Shown here: in pieces, positions 22,199-34,300 of the stretch
Numbering within the stretch: position 1 is the stretch's first letter
Layout of the letters: every line of letters begins with the position of its first letter
Origin: Zygnema circumcarinatum
Taxonomy: Eukaryota; Streptophyta; Zygnematophyceae; Zygnematales; Zygnemataceae
Direction: 5' to 3'
DNA length: 64,000 nucleotides
Assembly (NCBI GenBank): GCA_037447605.1
Contig: CM074813.1
Span: forward strand, 1,183,370-1,247,369
Position numbers and translations under genes: made by a program
The notes under the pieces: model-generated
What the model saw: the letters and a program-made list of their open reading frames with translations, nothing else
What the model was told of the DNA's origin: nothing
Databases searched by the model: none

Positions 22199-25071
22199 CT
22201 ACATGCTCATATTGGGGATTTTCCGTTCAAAAGACGCTAAGAACTCGGTGTTGCCTTCGGCGCCTTTTATCGGCGACGGAATCCAACCTCGGCAATGGAA
22301 GCCCATGCCTTCCACGCCCGAGATGACTCGAGTCAAGACCTGTTGGTTCACACACACGAACACGCGCACAAGTTCCATGAACAAATTAATAACAAACCAT
22401 GTGCGTGATGGTCACACAAGCATCTGCATTCCCAGCTGTACAACACCAGCAACAGATCAATGACTAGTGTGCATTTGTATCAAGTACAGAGAATGAAATT
22501 TGGCACGTCTCAAGACGTGTTACCCATGCTATGCCTAATTGTAACTTCATACATTCCAATCCCGGGTCTGAAGTTACAGAAGACAGCTTCAACTCATCAG
22601 AATAAGCAGCACGTAACGACCACTCTTAAATCACCAGAAATGGCTCACCCCATCATGCACTTGAGGGTCTCTCACGACTCCCCCGTCACCGACCTGTCCG
22701 TGCACCCATCAACCCTGTTGGAACACTAGGAACATCTGTACATTGGCAGGAAGTAATTCCTTGAATACATCAATCTTTGCTTATTGTTATGTCCTGGAGG
22801 CATAGTAGACACGATCGAATCAGAAAAGTTGTCCCTGACCTATTGCAATTTTTACTCACTTGATCTTTCCGTGCCTCAAACTGCGGTTTGATGAGCGCCA
22901 CCATCCGTCCTTGGGCTTTCAGTACTCGGCAAACTGCTGGCATAACCTGCATTCCAGATGACCCACGTTTCAATGGTCCAACTTTACAAATATACAAGAG
23001 CGCTCTGTTGGAGTACAATAAAATAGGAGACTTGGAATGTGAGCTCACGGTAAGAATAGAGATGAAGGAGAGGTCGAGGGTTACGAGGTCGACTTGCTGT
23101 GGAAGGCCTTCAAGGTAGCGCAAATTAGTTCGCTCATAAATTGTAACACGTGGATCTGTCCGAATCCGTTCGCTCACCTGCAATCACTCCAAAAAACAAA
23201 AAAATATTATGTCTCTCCTTACAGTGATTTGGATGTTCAGAGACAAAATGCAAACATGATAAATCTATTTCAAGTTCCTATTATACAAAACAAGGCAAGA
23301 GTTGACGTAGGGGTACTGAGAGGAGCCGACGTAACTAACCTGCCCGTATCCAACATCTACCCCATATACGTGTGCCGCTCCATGCTGCAGAACACAGTCA
23401 GTAAAACCGCCTGTTGAAATTCCCGCATCGAGGACTACCGCTCCCATTACATCAACCTTAAAGTGGGACAAAGCTGCTTCCAGCTTCAACCCAGCCCTGT
23501 AGTTCCCTGTCAGGAGCTACGAAAGTAAAAGATAGTCTGAGAAGGACGATAGAAACAGGAGGGGAGAGGGAGAGAAGGAGTAGAAGAGGACAGGGGAAAA
23601 GGGAAAGGGAGCAAAACAGCAGGATACAGACGCAAGAGGAAGAAGGACAGTTGCATAGGAGAGAGGCACCTGCAGACATAACGAGGAACCTCCGCAATAA
23701 GATCTATTTTGGCTGTTTCATAAAGAGCCGTTCCAGGTTTCAAGACAGGTTGTCCCTCAACGAGCACTTTCCCTGAAAAGCCTCCAACAATACACAATGA
23801 AACAACAAACTGATTTAGAATCGACATTCAGTCACGAAAAGATAAACAAATTATTCTGAATGCATACATGCTTAAGTGCGCATATGCATATTAAACCCAA
23901 TACTTCAACTAGAAAGTGGAAAAAACGAAGGACTTGACAGAACGATAAACTGTATATACATGGCATACATCTTGAACTCACTCAAATCCAAAAGTAGCTG
24001 TCAACATATATCGTACAGCAAGCAGTCGTCAGGGAGGCCACCTTGCAAAATCCATGAGTTGATAGCTCCGGCTGTGTGCTGTGGAAAACGCTCACGGCAT
24101 ATATCATCCAACCGACGTTTCCGTCGTGTTTGTCTGCACAAAGTTTTTAGGGTGTGCGCAGGGGAGAGGCAAGGGGAGCGACGAATGAGAGAGGAAGACA
24201 AGAAGAGAAGGGAATGGGCGGATAAAAACACGAATGGAGGACAGGAGATAGGAAAGAGGTGGAAAAGATGGTAAACGGAAAAAGACGATATGTGAAACGA
24301 GAGAAATGGAGAGAGTGGAGAGGTACGAGGAGAGCGAGGAAGAGAGGAGGGAGAGAGAGGAAGAGGTCGGGATGAGGGGTCAGAAGCGGCAAGAGAGGGA
24401 GAATGTAAAGCAAGGGAGAGAGAGGAGAGGTACGAGGAGAGCGAGGACGAGAGGCGAGAGACAGAGTGGACGAGGCCGGGATGAGGGGTCAGAAGCGGCA
24501 AGAGAGGGAGAATATAAAGCAAGGAAGGGATGGGGCAAATGGAGAGAGGAGGAAGGAAGGAAATAAAAGGAGGGCAAGAAAAGGAAAAAAAGAAGAAAGG
24601 AGACTGAAAGAGGGCTACGAGTGGTGAAACTATGGCTTGCGCTCATATTTTTTGGCAGAGCACTCTCATCACCCGCTTACATATCACGGAAATAACGACC
24701 TAAGCAGAAAGTTTTCTAATACAGAAAATTTCGCATCCAGTCCCCATTCAGAGTGTTCCACGAAAGTGCGTTCGGAACACGTACCTTGATGTACGATCTT
24801 CTTCCTGAACGACTTGAGAGCTTGGCTCCCTTGAATCTTCATTTGAAGAAGCTGTCGTTGGTGTACTAAAAATCCTAGAATTGCTCTCAAAAGCAATTCC
24901 CCTTCTCATGAAATGTAAGTATGAACTATTTAATCTAGCAATGCCAGTTGTGACGACTTTCTTGCAGGGTTGTAACATGTCATCCATCGCATGCACATCG
25001 CGTATTCCACAGATGCCATGCATGCCCTGCCTCTGAAACATGGCGCATGCAACCTTAGCCATGGATGCCAT
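22199..25071 (-). CDS. tlyA: TlyA/FtsJ-like RNA 2'-O-methyltransferase (hemolysin-A family), organelle-targeted
   Basis: Eight exons on the minus strand: 25071-24785, 24133-24042, 23772-23670, 23496-23340, 23177-23049, 22946-22860, 22693-22649, 22339-22199; 1,041 bp, 346 residues. An N-terminal extension of about 95 residues rich in Ser, Arg and Ala precedes an S4 RNA-binding domain ([13 protein letters not shown]... [15 protein letters not shown]). The methyltransferase follows, with motif [15 protein letters not shown] (181-194), [22 protein letters not shown] and [10 protein letters not shown] (K276), ending near [12 protein letters not shown]. Bacterial TlyA methylates 16S and 23S rRNA using SAM, so a role on plastid or mitochondrial rRNA is likely; the compartment is inferred from the extension and bacterial-type origin. 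Several Met codons near the start make the exact N-terminus uncertain. Confidence 0.9.
24315..24530. repeat. Tandem duplication of about 108 bp in a purine-rich intron
   Basis: Within intron 1 of the tlyA-like gene the GA-rich tract contains two near-identical units. AGGTACGAGGAGAGCGAGGA occurs at 24321 and 24428, and ATGAGGGGTCAGAAGCGGC at 24372 and 24481. The offsets are 107-109 bases, so the unit was duplicated recently. It does not touch an exon. Confidence 0.8.
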
Positions 25072-26215
25072 GCTCAGACTTTCCAGTTTGCCTGTGTCAA
25101 GACTTCCAATCGCTGTAAAATTCAAACCGCGGATTCATCGTGGAGATTTATGGGACCTTCTTCCAAAAACTCATGGAGAAATGTGAGCTGAAATTACCCA
25201 CATATACGGTGCGATAGGCGCATCTCATCTCTGTGGAATGACGGGGGTACTGTATTGAAACCCTAAAAACTGGCCCATGCACTGCACGTGCAGTACGGCA
25301 GACGCCCGTATGGTACAGTACGCGCACATACAGTACTCCTACTTGACTCGATATATCTCGATACGATGTTTTACAAACTTCAATGCGATATATACAGCAC
25401 ACTTTCTGACGTTTCTATGAGGTACTGTTCGGCCGAAGTTGCCGACGTCTGAACTGCGGTTTTTGGGCCTGCAAGATGCGCTCAGGCTTAAAAACGGTTG
25501 TGGTGTATGGCTTTATGCTTTGTGGGTTCCGTAGATTACAGGCATTCGCAAGTGCCACAACATGGTAGCATTGAACACAGCTTTTAGAAGATAATTTGGT
25601 TTTTTTGTTTCTCTGAAATCTCTGCTCTTATACTCCTTGTTTCCTAATAAGAATGCAATTTTCGTCTCAAAATGACACTGATTATTATGCTTCAGAAGAA
25701 AAGAAGCCACAAACAGTTGCATAGACTAAAATGGTTACAAAATTCACAGCATTCGATTAGACAAGTACGTTAGGATAAGCCATCCCCAACCAAAGCGCTA
25801 CTGCAACATTATGTTTGGACAAAAGAAGGCAACGTACGACAAAAAAAAGGCACAAATTCTCGTTGTAGCTCTCTCTCAACCCTCCCTCTCCTCTCCCTTA
25901 CGAGTGAAGACAAGCTAACCGAGGTACTTCGTCAAAAGAACTTCACCTGCCCGAAAACATCAAAGTCTGACCAGAAACGAACACATCTGCAAAGCTATAT
26001 GTACATGAAAACTCGGAAAATTTCAGCTAAGTCCCGCTAAGGCTGCACGACTGCTCGATCCGGTTTCTTGCTCCCTGCAACCATAGAATGAAACAATCGT
26101 CCATTCAGCCAAACTGACTTAAACATGAAACAACGGCAAAACGAGGCGGGCGTTGACAACATTTGAGTATGCCACAAAAGTTGATGGGGACGCTATAGAA
26201 CCGGCTACAGTACCT
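25072..26215. other. Intergenic region upstream of tlyA, downstream of LEA
   Basis: No gene was recognised. At 25,230-25,400 the spacer is rich in GTAC and CGATA palindromic words, such as CAGTACGGC and ATATATCTCGATACG. The part from 25,500 to 26,000 is AT-rich, probably including the 3' untranslated region of the LEA gene. Short open frames here show no motif. Confidence 0.5.
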
Positions 26216-28525
26216 TCAGTGCCCGGCCGTCTTTTTTGCCCTGTTCCGCATTTTATCCACTGACGTTCGCCCTTCCTCGTCGCTGAGGGGAGCATGGCTG
26301 TCCGAGCTGTTCGCAGTCCCCTCCAACTCATGCTTTGCGCCATTTGCCGCACTGCTCACTCCGTTCGTCTTAGCGGACTTTTCGACATCTTGCACTTTCC
26401 CGTTCAACTCACGGCCGGCTCGTGTTCCCTGCTCCTCTGCCTCTTCTATTCCTGCTTGTGCACTTTCCTGGAAATCCTTAATCGCTTCCTTCGCCTCACT
26501 CCCGATCTCCCGAGACGCCTCCTCAATATCCTGCTGTACATTCCAAGCGGCTCCCTCCCCCTTCTTCGCGGTATCTCCAGCTGCATTACGTACATCTTTA
26601 CCAGTCTCCTTCAGACCATGTCCCACTTCTTCTGTTCCATGCTCGATGTTTCCTTGCAAATCCCCACTTTTCGCTTTCGTCTGCTTTCCCAAATCATGTG
26701 CAGTCCCACGAACCACTTCCTCGGCATCATCCACCGTCCCCTTAAACTCATTACCCGCTCTTCGAGCCTCGCTACCTACTTCCTGAGTTGTTCCCTTTGC
26801 TTTGGACTTCACATCTTCAGCAGTGTCAACAGCTGTATCTTTCGCTTTTGTTCCGACCTCTTTTGTCTTCTCCTTCACATCTTCTCCCGTCTCCTTCACT
26901 CTATCAGTAGCTTCTTCTGCCTTACCTCTTACACGTTCACCCGCCTCTTGAGCCTTTCCACCAGCTTGCTGGGCTTTTTCCTTCGCTTCATGTCCAATAT
27001 CCTGTGCAGTCTCCTTCGTCTTTTGGCCCACCTCCTCCGCTTTTCCCTTGACTGTTTCGCCAGTCTCTTGCACCTTGTCACCGGCCTGCTGCGCCTTCTC
27101 TTTGGCTCCCTGCCCAACATCCTGCGCCTTTCCCTTAACAGTCTGGGCTGTTTCTTTCACCTGTTCACCTGCTTTTTCTGTCGTCTTTTGAGCCTGTGAC
27201 ACAATATTATTGAAAACAATGAGCATACCGTCACTACAGGGATTTTCCCACGGTGACATTAACAAGTAAGGTAGTCGTCTGCAAACAAATTCAGATAAAA
27301 CACGAGAAGTGCCAGCTATAAGTATGATAGAGCAGCAGGTTTTCCCGCGTAAGTAAGATTACCTGCTCAGCAGTGCCTGTAAGAATGTCCTCTGTCTTCT
27401 GGGCGACACCTCCGAGTGTTTCTTCCACTTTGTCAACCAGCCGGTGCGCCTGATCCTCCAACTGTATTCGTCATTCACATAACAAGGAATGAAATAAATA
27501 ACCCCCTGGCGTGATCTGCCTCTCAACTTTACTAAAAGGGTACTAAATGTAGGGCCATCACTTAAAAAAAATAAGTGCAAAAGGACAACTACATGCTGTA
27601 CAGAGTGCTGAAGTGCTGACTGCGCACACAGCAAAAATATTGTTTCATAAAATCAACATGACGTTTCTAATCATGTGACGTACACAAACAAAAAAAAAGG
27701 TGAGTATAACCCACTGTTCCATCATCATCTGCGTTAGCTCTCAAGGTTGTGGACAGCTTCCGCGGACTACATCTCCTCCTGCTCTCAGTGAGGCGCAGCG
27801 AAGTTGGAAGTAACCTCAAACGCCTTAGTCTGTCAGGAACCACTGCGTGCGTCAGCATTCTAATGCGGAGACTTCTTAGACACTAGTTATCCAAAATGAA
27901 CTTCAGATCTCTGCAACTGAGCCCGTACCACTGCACAGAGTCAAGTCACATCACTCCGGCCATCCGGCCCTACGTCCAAACACCATCTGCGGCTTTTTAT
28001 GTCATTCATCACGCATCTCCTTACATCCCGTATTCCCAAACCACACTGTAACCATCAACAGTACGTTCTTCATCAAGAAGTGTGCCAGCCATTCATCGAT
28101 ACAATAATCTTCCCCATCATCTGCGTGACATCTTCCCTGTTTGAAGTACGAACTCAGTAGTACTTCCCAGAAACTGATACCGAATCATACGTTTAACACC
28201 GAAGCAAGAAGCATCAACAGGAAAACAAGGCAGCAGAGTGAAACTTGAGCAATTGAACAATTTTCAACAAAAATCTTGAAATTAATCCATGCTGAACGTG
28301 TGCATCTCTATACAATTAAAGATAAGCATTGCATTATCCTACGACAGGTAACCGCAATCCGACCGTTGGAGAAACAATTCCAAGAAAAGAAACATGCTGC
28401 ACCATTGAGCACTTTCCTGACCTCTGTGAACCTGCCCCATTCCATCGACTGCCTGTAGCTGCACATGTAGGGGCAGCTGCAACAGCAGAGACAACTGCGG
28501 CCGCCGTCGTTGCAAGAGCCGCCAT
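26216..28525 (-). CDS. Group-3 LEA (LEA_4-type) protein with transit-peptide-like N-terminus
   Basis: Four exons on the minus strand: 28525-28422, 27829-27715, 27461-27363, 27193-26216; 1,296 bp, 431 residues. The first about 70 residues (beginning MAALATTAAAVVSAVAAA, then Arg/Ser/Leu-rich and lacking acidic residues until RANADDDGT) look like a plastid or mitochondrial targeting peptide. From about residue 110 the protein is a long run of 11-residue amphipathic repeats such as KGKAEEVGQKT and KETAQDIGHEA, without Trp, typical of group-3 LEA. Such proteins are disordered in water and fold into helices on drying, protecting membranes and enzymes. ABRE-like G-boxes lie 195-350 bp upstream of the start. 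The exon 2 donor was placed at ACA|GTGGGT to keep phase. Targeting is inferred. Confidence 0.87.
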
Positions 28526-28718
28526 GGATGAGCAGCAGTGGACCAGCAGCAGCAGTGGACCAGCAGCAGCAGTAGCAGCAGCAGTAGCAGCAGCAGCAAG
28601 AAGCAGCAACCTCCAACCACGACCTCCCGAGATTCCTTACAACAGCGCACAGCTAAAGCGCGCGTCGGCGCTTTCTGGAACCTCCCTCCCTCGCTGGACC
28701 TGCGCGCCCTCAGGGCGT

Positions 28719-28870
28719 GCCACGTGGAGCCGCTCCTCGGTGTGCCCCGGCGAGGTGGAAAGCGCGGCCACGTGGCAGCGCTCAGCGTTGTCCATTGTGC
28801 GCCACGTGTCGCCCTCGGCCGGCGAGTGCGAACGTGGCACGAGTTGGACGAAACGGCGGAGCCACGTGGC
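28719..28870. promoter_or_regulatory. Four ABRE/G-box sites upstream of the LEA gene
   Basis: CACGTG cores lie at 28721-28726, 28769-28774, 28803-28808 and 28863-28868, most with CCACGTGG or GCCACGTG contexts that contain ACGTGGC or ACGTGTC. ACGTG[GT]C is the ABA-response element bound by ABF/AREB bZIP factors in plants. They are 196-345 bp upstream of the LEA start codon, a normal promoter distance. An extra AACGTGGC is at 28831. Confidence 0.65.
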
Positions 28871-30483
28871 GACCGGAAGGGCCGGGTGGGGCACTGCGTC
28901 GAACGAGACTGTCGTATCGTATCGTATCGAGTATCGTCCGCGCGACCTGGCTTTACCGTACCGGGCGGCAGACGAGGCGAACGGCGGGTTGTGGTTGTAG
29001 GGATGGCCCGTGTATTAAAGTCGGACTATTTTATGCGTTTAAAACATGTAATGGAGTCTAAAGTTTTAGAGAGGCCAACGAGAGATCAATGCCACTCCCA
29101 CCCTGTTCTTAAGTTTTAGACTTTAAATCAAAAGAAAGGAAGTGTCATTCAATGACCTCACGATGGCGAGGCCATCAAACGTATATGGACAAAATCAACA
29201 TGGGAAACTGGCCGCAAAGGACCTGAGGACAAAAGAAAAAAGCTAGGAACGAAAATCTACGCCTAGACTCAACACCGCTTCAAGCCCTCCCTCGAAGCAG
29301 CCGCAAAGGTGAAGGGGAATGGATCCGACATCAAATTTGTTTGAACTGCACAATTAAACATTAAACATTTTGTACGACCGTATACATACTGTACGGAGGA
29401 CGTACAGTCGTACAGTCAAACATTGGTACTGTACTGTAATAAAGACCCTAAAGCTTAACATACCTGCCGGACCTTATAGCCCTGTATGGCCATCCCGAGG
29501 TTGGAGGCACACGTCACAGGCGCGTACGAATGGCTGTGTCTGTGCTCGTCGATGGAGGAGGTTGCAGTTGTGGATGCAGTTGCACAGATGTGTGATGGTA
29601 CCAATGAAACGCTGGACGGCCCATGCCATTGGCTCAACTTTGTAATTCATTGTTGAGGTCGCTCAGCATAGAACTGCAGTTCGCACTTTATCGCGTGGCT
29701 TTGTAGATCGGACGGTTTAGACTACTTTGCCTCTAAACATACAGTTCTTGTGTCGTTTGAGGCGCCGTCAGTAAAAAATCGTATCATCGGTGGCTTGCAG
29801 AATTCAAGCATAAGATGTCGCGACTTTTATTGCATGTTGCATTGCACCAGATGCTTACAGCGCTGCGTGATGTGGTGAATGAAACAAAGCAGTTAAGAAT
29901 GAGACTGAAGTTGACGAAAAGAAGGCTTGAATGGCCTCAAGAACAAAGACTACATTGTGTTGCTTCCGGTGTAATTTTGGCGGCTAATCTTTAGGAATGA
30001 ACAGTATAATTGAAGACTTGACGTTTTGAGGATGAGAGTTTTGGAAGAGAAAAGCATAAGATACTTTGTGCTTCCGGTCAAGTTTTGGAACAAAGCTGTC
30101 GTATTTGGGGATTGATGTTTTACGTGCTGAATTCTAAATGACTAAAACGAGGTTTGTTATGGAAGAAACGGTTGAAGAATGAGTTCAGTCCAACATTGCG
30201 TATGTTGCAGGTTAAGTATCAGGAATGAATCCAGTCAACAACTCACATCTCTTTCCTTTTCATCCTTAGGTCCTTGGTGACCCATTCTCCCGGTTTCCCC
30301 ACATTGTTTTTTTGTCCGTACACATTTGATGGCGTCGCCATCGTGAGGTCAACGCGATTGTTGCTCGTGACTCTACTTCAATAACGTTATAAGAATTAAT
30401 ATAAAATGAAAAAATTACTTTTATGTCCCCAACCCCACTCTTTTGCCTATGCGCACTGCGGTCTTCAGCCTTGGTCCAAGTCA
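28871..30483. other. Spacer between the divergent LEA and MOCOS genes
   Basis: A run of TCGTATCGTATCG is at about 28,913. The dispersed repeat copy at 29,185-29,275 is described separately. TACTGTACTGTA-type words occur near 29,385-29,435. The rest, to 30,480, is unremarkable spacer; no exon or RNA gene was recognised. Confidence 0.5.
29185..29275 (+). repeat. Dispersed ~90-bp repeat, copy 1
   Basis: This stretch resembles 51,165-51,255 on the same strand. Shared words include ATGGACAAAA, CGCAAAGGAC, GACAAAAGAAA, AAGCTAGGA and CGCCTAG, in the same order with small indels. The copies are clearly related but diverged, as expected for remnants of a mobile element. No terminal structure was identified around this copy. 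Confidence 0.6.
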
Positions 30484-30593
30484 TGACGTCAGGAGTATGC
30501 TGACGCCACCTTCCCCGCGAAGTTCGAGCCCGTCCACGTGAACGCGTCCGCTTGTGTGTCCAAGTCGAGCAGGATTCCTTTATCATGACGTCA
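30484..30593. promoter_or_regulatory. bZIP-type sites upstream of MOCOS: two TGACGTCA palindromes and a G-box
   Basis: TGACGTCA occurs at 30484-30491 and 30586-30593, with CACGTG at 30535-30540 between them. They lie 138-247 bp upstream of the MOCOS start codon. TGACGTCA is the CRE/C-box palindrome recognised by plant TGA and other bZIP factors. Two copies within 110 bp at promoter distance suggest a real control region. Confidence 0.5.
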
Positions 30594-30730
30594 TCACATT
30601 CATCCCGAGCAGGGGAAGGCGCTGAGCGCTGGGCGGGCTGAGGGGCGAATGCTGCAAAGGAGTCGAGGGGGGAGGGAGGAGGCTGCAGGGGTCCATGGTC
30701 GAGGATTACGCGTTCCGGGTGTGAGCAGCC

Positions 30731-31304
30731 ATGGATGCTGTCTTCCCCTTCTCCTTCCTCTTCGCCGTTGCGGCTCCTCTGCTTGCTTTCTTTGTTTTCA
30801 GCCAGCGACATTCCTTCCACTCTAAAGTCCCTGACGGTGGGAATTGTAAGCGGAACTCTAGAAAACTAGATTTTTTTAGAAGACGAAGTGATGATAAAAA
30901 TGTAAGAAATTTTTTAAGTCTTACCGCCGTGACGAGCTTTAGAAAGCCTATTACTTTGGAGGAGGCGGAGGAAAGGGAAGGGGAGGGAGGGACAGGGACG
31001 AGAAGAGGAGCAGAGGGAGAGGGCGATTGTGATGAGAATGTCAGAGAGAGAGAGAGGGGGATGTTGGAGATTGGGGGAGCGGAGGAAGCGGAGGGAGATG
31101 GGGAGAAAGTGGGAGAGAGCGGGAGAGGTGGAGGTGTGTTGAGGAGAGAGGAAGAACGGGAGCGGGAGAGGTTTTTTTCAGAATATGGAGAGAGCTATGG
31201 TTACGGCGGGAGTGTACGAGAGGAGATGTGGAGGGGGAAGGATTTCAAGCGAATGAAAGGTGACACTTAGAAGCTTTGTATCATTCTCTTTCTCCCACCC
31301 CCCC

Positions 31305-31339
<35 letters not shown>

Positions 31340-34300
31340 CCTCTCTCTCTCGCCTGCTACCCCATTTGTTTTCCCACGTCCTCCCCTCCTTTTCAATTGG
31401 ACGACCTCCACCTTCAATTTGTTTTGTGATTACCTTTATTTATTTTGTTCATTGTTTTGGAAGAAACTTGCTTGGTTCCGAATTTTTTCAATTTCAAACT
31501 TCAACTTTGTGTGCGTCCTAGATTCGCACAGTTGTTTTCTCCTCCTTTTTGGTCTTTATTAATCATGAAGAAGTTGCCTTGTGTTTGGTTTTCCTTTTCA
31601 AATCTCATGTCAAGCCGTTCCTTCAGTTGCCTTCACTTTGTTCATATGAAATGACAATTTACACGTGGGCCTTGATTTTCGACAATTGAATGCATTTATA
31701 AGTTGTGAATTCTCAAGTTCTACTTTGTAATTCATCCATTCGCTTTGATCTTGTATTATTTTGAAGTCCTCCTCCCTTTTCTCTCTCGTAAAGATCGTTT
31801 GGCGACTGTTTGCCACTCCTTTTTGTCTGTTTCTGTTTAAAATCTCATAGCCTGGTTATTTGCAAGTCAGTGAAACAAGGTTCAGATTTTCTGTTTCCCA
31901 TGACGTGGCCTGCGAGTTTTGGGTTTTGGATTTGTAGGTGCGGTGTACGTGGACTATGCGGGGGCCTCTCTCTACGGAGAAGAGCAGCTTGAGGAAGCCA
32001 TGAAGGATCTTTCTTCACATCTTTTCGCGAATCCTCGTATCCCATACATTTGGAAAATTATTTTGGAATTTGGTTTTATTTCAAGACAAGCATATTTGGA
32101 AGATGTTCGTAAGTGTACCTAGATTGCTTCACTGAGTTACCCGAGGAGTGATTTGAATACTCGACGCATACAGAGCCTGTGCGTCACTAGGACTATTTCC
32201 CTGGACCTTTTTCTCCTGGTCGTTTCCTTTCTTCTTTGTTTTTAGAGCCTTGACTTTACGCACTCACAGACAGTGACAGTGAGAGCAGTCTTCGAACGAC
32301 TGACCGAGTGGAGGAGGCAAGGCTCATGGTACAGTCTTTCAATCATCCTAAAGCACTTAACTTCGACATATTTCTCAACATGAATATCCTAATTTTCCTA
32401 ATAACATTCAAACAGTGAACATTGTTTCATGCTATGTCCTTCGTACGATATCCATGTCTTCTTCGTTATTGGGGAGCATCCTCGTTTTAGTGGCTTGTGT
32501 TTCGATGCATAATATTGCTTCAGACAGCTAAATTAACGGATTTCCGTAATCGTTTTAGGCCATGGATATGTGCAGGTGCTCAGGCACTGCCATGCGTCCC
32601 CAAGTGAGTATGTTTGCATCTTCACTGGAGGCGCAACTTCCGCACTCAGACTTGTTGGAGAAGTTTTTCCGTGGAGTTCCAAGTCGGAGTACCACTACAC
32701 GAGGGAGAATCACAACAGCGTGTTGGGAATAAGAGAGTGAGACCTCTCTTCATGGGTGAAAGGGAGGGTCGTATAGAGTGAGGCCTAGTTTGAACTCTCT
32801 AATCCTTCTGGTTTCTGAGACGTGGTCGATGTTTATTGGCAGCGCGAACAACTTATTGTCTGAAGCGGAACTTGATCTTGTTTAACTGGCACAGATACGC
32901 CCTTGAGAAGGGTGCCATGGTAGCCTCTGTCGACATCGAACGTAAAGAGAAGGTGGCACAGAAGGGAGAGGGAGCAACGGATACTTCCCTTTGGCGAATA
33001 CGAGAACGTGCAAGGTTTCGTCGGCAGGTGGCAGCAGCTGGTGGGGAATCTGACTTAGGTCTTTCCGATGGCTTAGTGTCTACCTTTGGGTTGAAGCTGA
33101 ATCAAGAAATAAAAAATCTGACTTCAGTAGACGCACCGTTGAGATTTTCGGAGTTTGAGAACGAGTGCTTTTTGTCGTTCATTTTTTTTTTTTTGTGAAA
33201 CTTGACATTGATTATAAAGCTTTGGTGCTCAGCATATGAAGAAGAAAGACTCGCAATTAAAGAATTTCTTTATTTGTCAAAAGATATGTTGTTATTTGGC
33301 ATCATCGGCTTGCCAAGCCATGAAGTGACATTGTAGTTGGGTGTGTATTTTCAATGCAGGGAAAGGCACAGCTGGTGCAATTTCACGATGCCACCTTTTC
33401 GCTATGCCCGTAGAATGCAATTTTTCCGGTGTTCGCTGGGACTTAGGGATCGTCCCATACATACAATCAGGGGAACATATGATTGGAAACGACAACAAAA
33501 ATAGGAGTGAAGCAAGAACGGATGGCGAGAAGAGGTGCGTCACTCGTTTTTCCTTGCTTGTCTTATTGTCAATTGCACAGCGTCCTCACACAAAGGACTT
33601 AATCTGAAGATTTTAAACTTGTGCGGTACCATTTCTGCCAAATTGCCGTCATTAATCCCACTGTCTCTCCAATCGAGGATGATTGACTACTCCATTTACT
33701 TGCACGTGGAATAGGCAGCTTTTGTTGATGCTGTTTCTATGTTCCCGTGGGTTCAACAGTGAAGAGGACCGTTGGTTGGTCCTTTTGGACGCAGCAAAGG
33801 CCTGCGGCAGTCGGCCTCCAAACCTGAATCAGTATCCTGCCGACTTTGTTGCCCTCTCGTTCTACAAGGTACTTATACGCAATTCAGACAACTGTGGGTT
33901 TTCAACCCACATTCAACCCACAGTTGAGATCCTTCATTTAGGCGCCTTTTATTATTGATCGAGATAGGGGCTGATGCTTAGTTCGAATGCTACTTGTAGC
34001 TGTAGTTATAACCATAGTCTTCTTTGGTTGTTGGTGTCAGATTTTCGGTTATCCAACGGGCCTGGGTGCGCTACTTATTCGCAAAGGTGCCCTCACTGGA
34101 ATTCTCTTGCTTGTGCATTCTTGATCTTCTGCAAAAGTGAACAATTGGTGGACCACTCAATTCTGATGTTTTTTTTATTTTTGTTCTTTTGTCGACCGCA
34201 ACACAGATGCTCTTCCGCTTCTTCGAAAGAAATATTTTGGAGGAGGTAACTGCTTCCCTCGCATTTATGGAGCATTTCGCACAAATTAGAGTCTTAAGCA

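Noticed and set aside
26294-27199. 301-residue plus-strand open frame
   Set aside because: It is exactly antisense to the last LEA exon. The repeated LEA codons keep the opposite strand open; the translation is hydrophobic with no family pattern.
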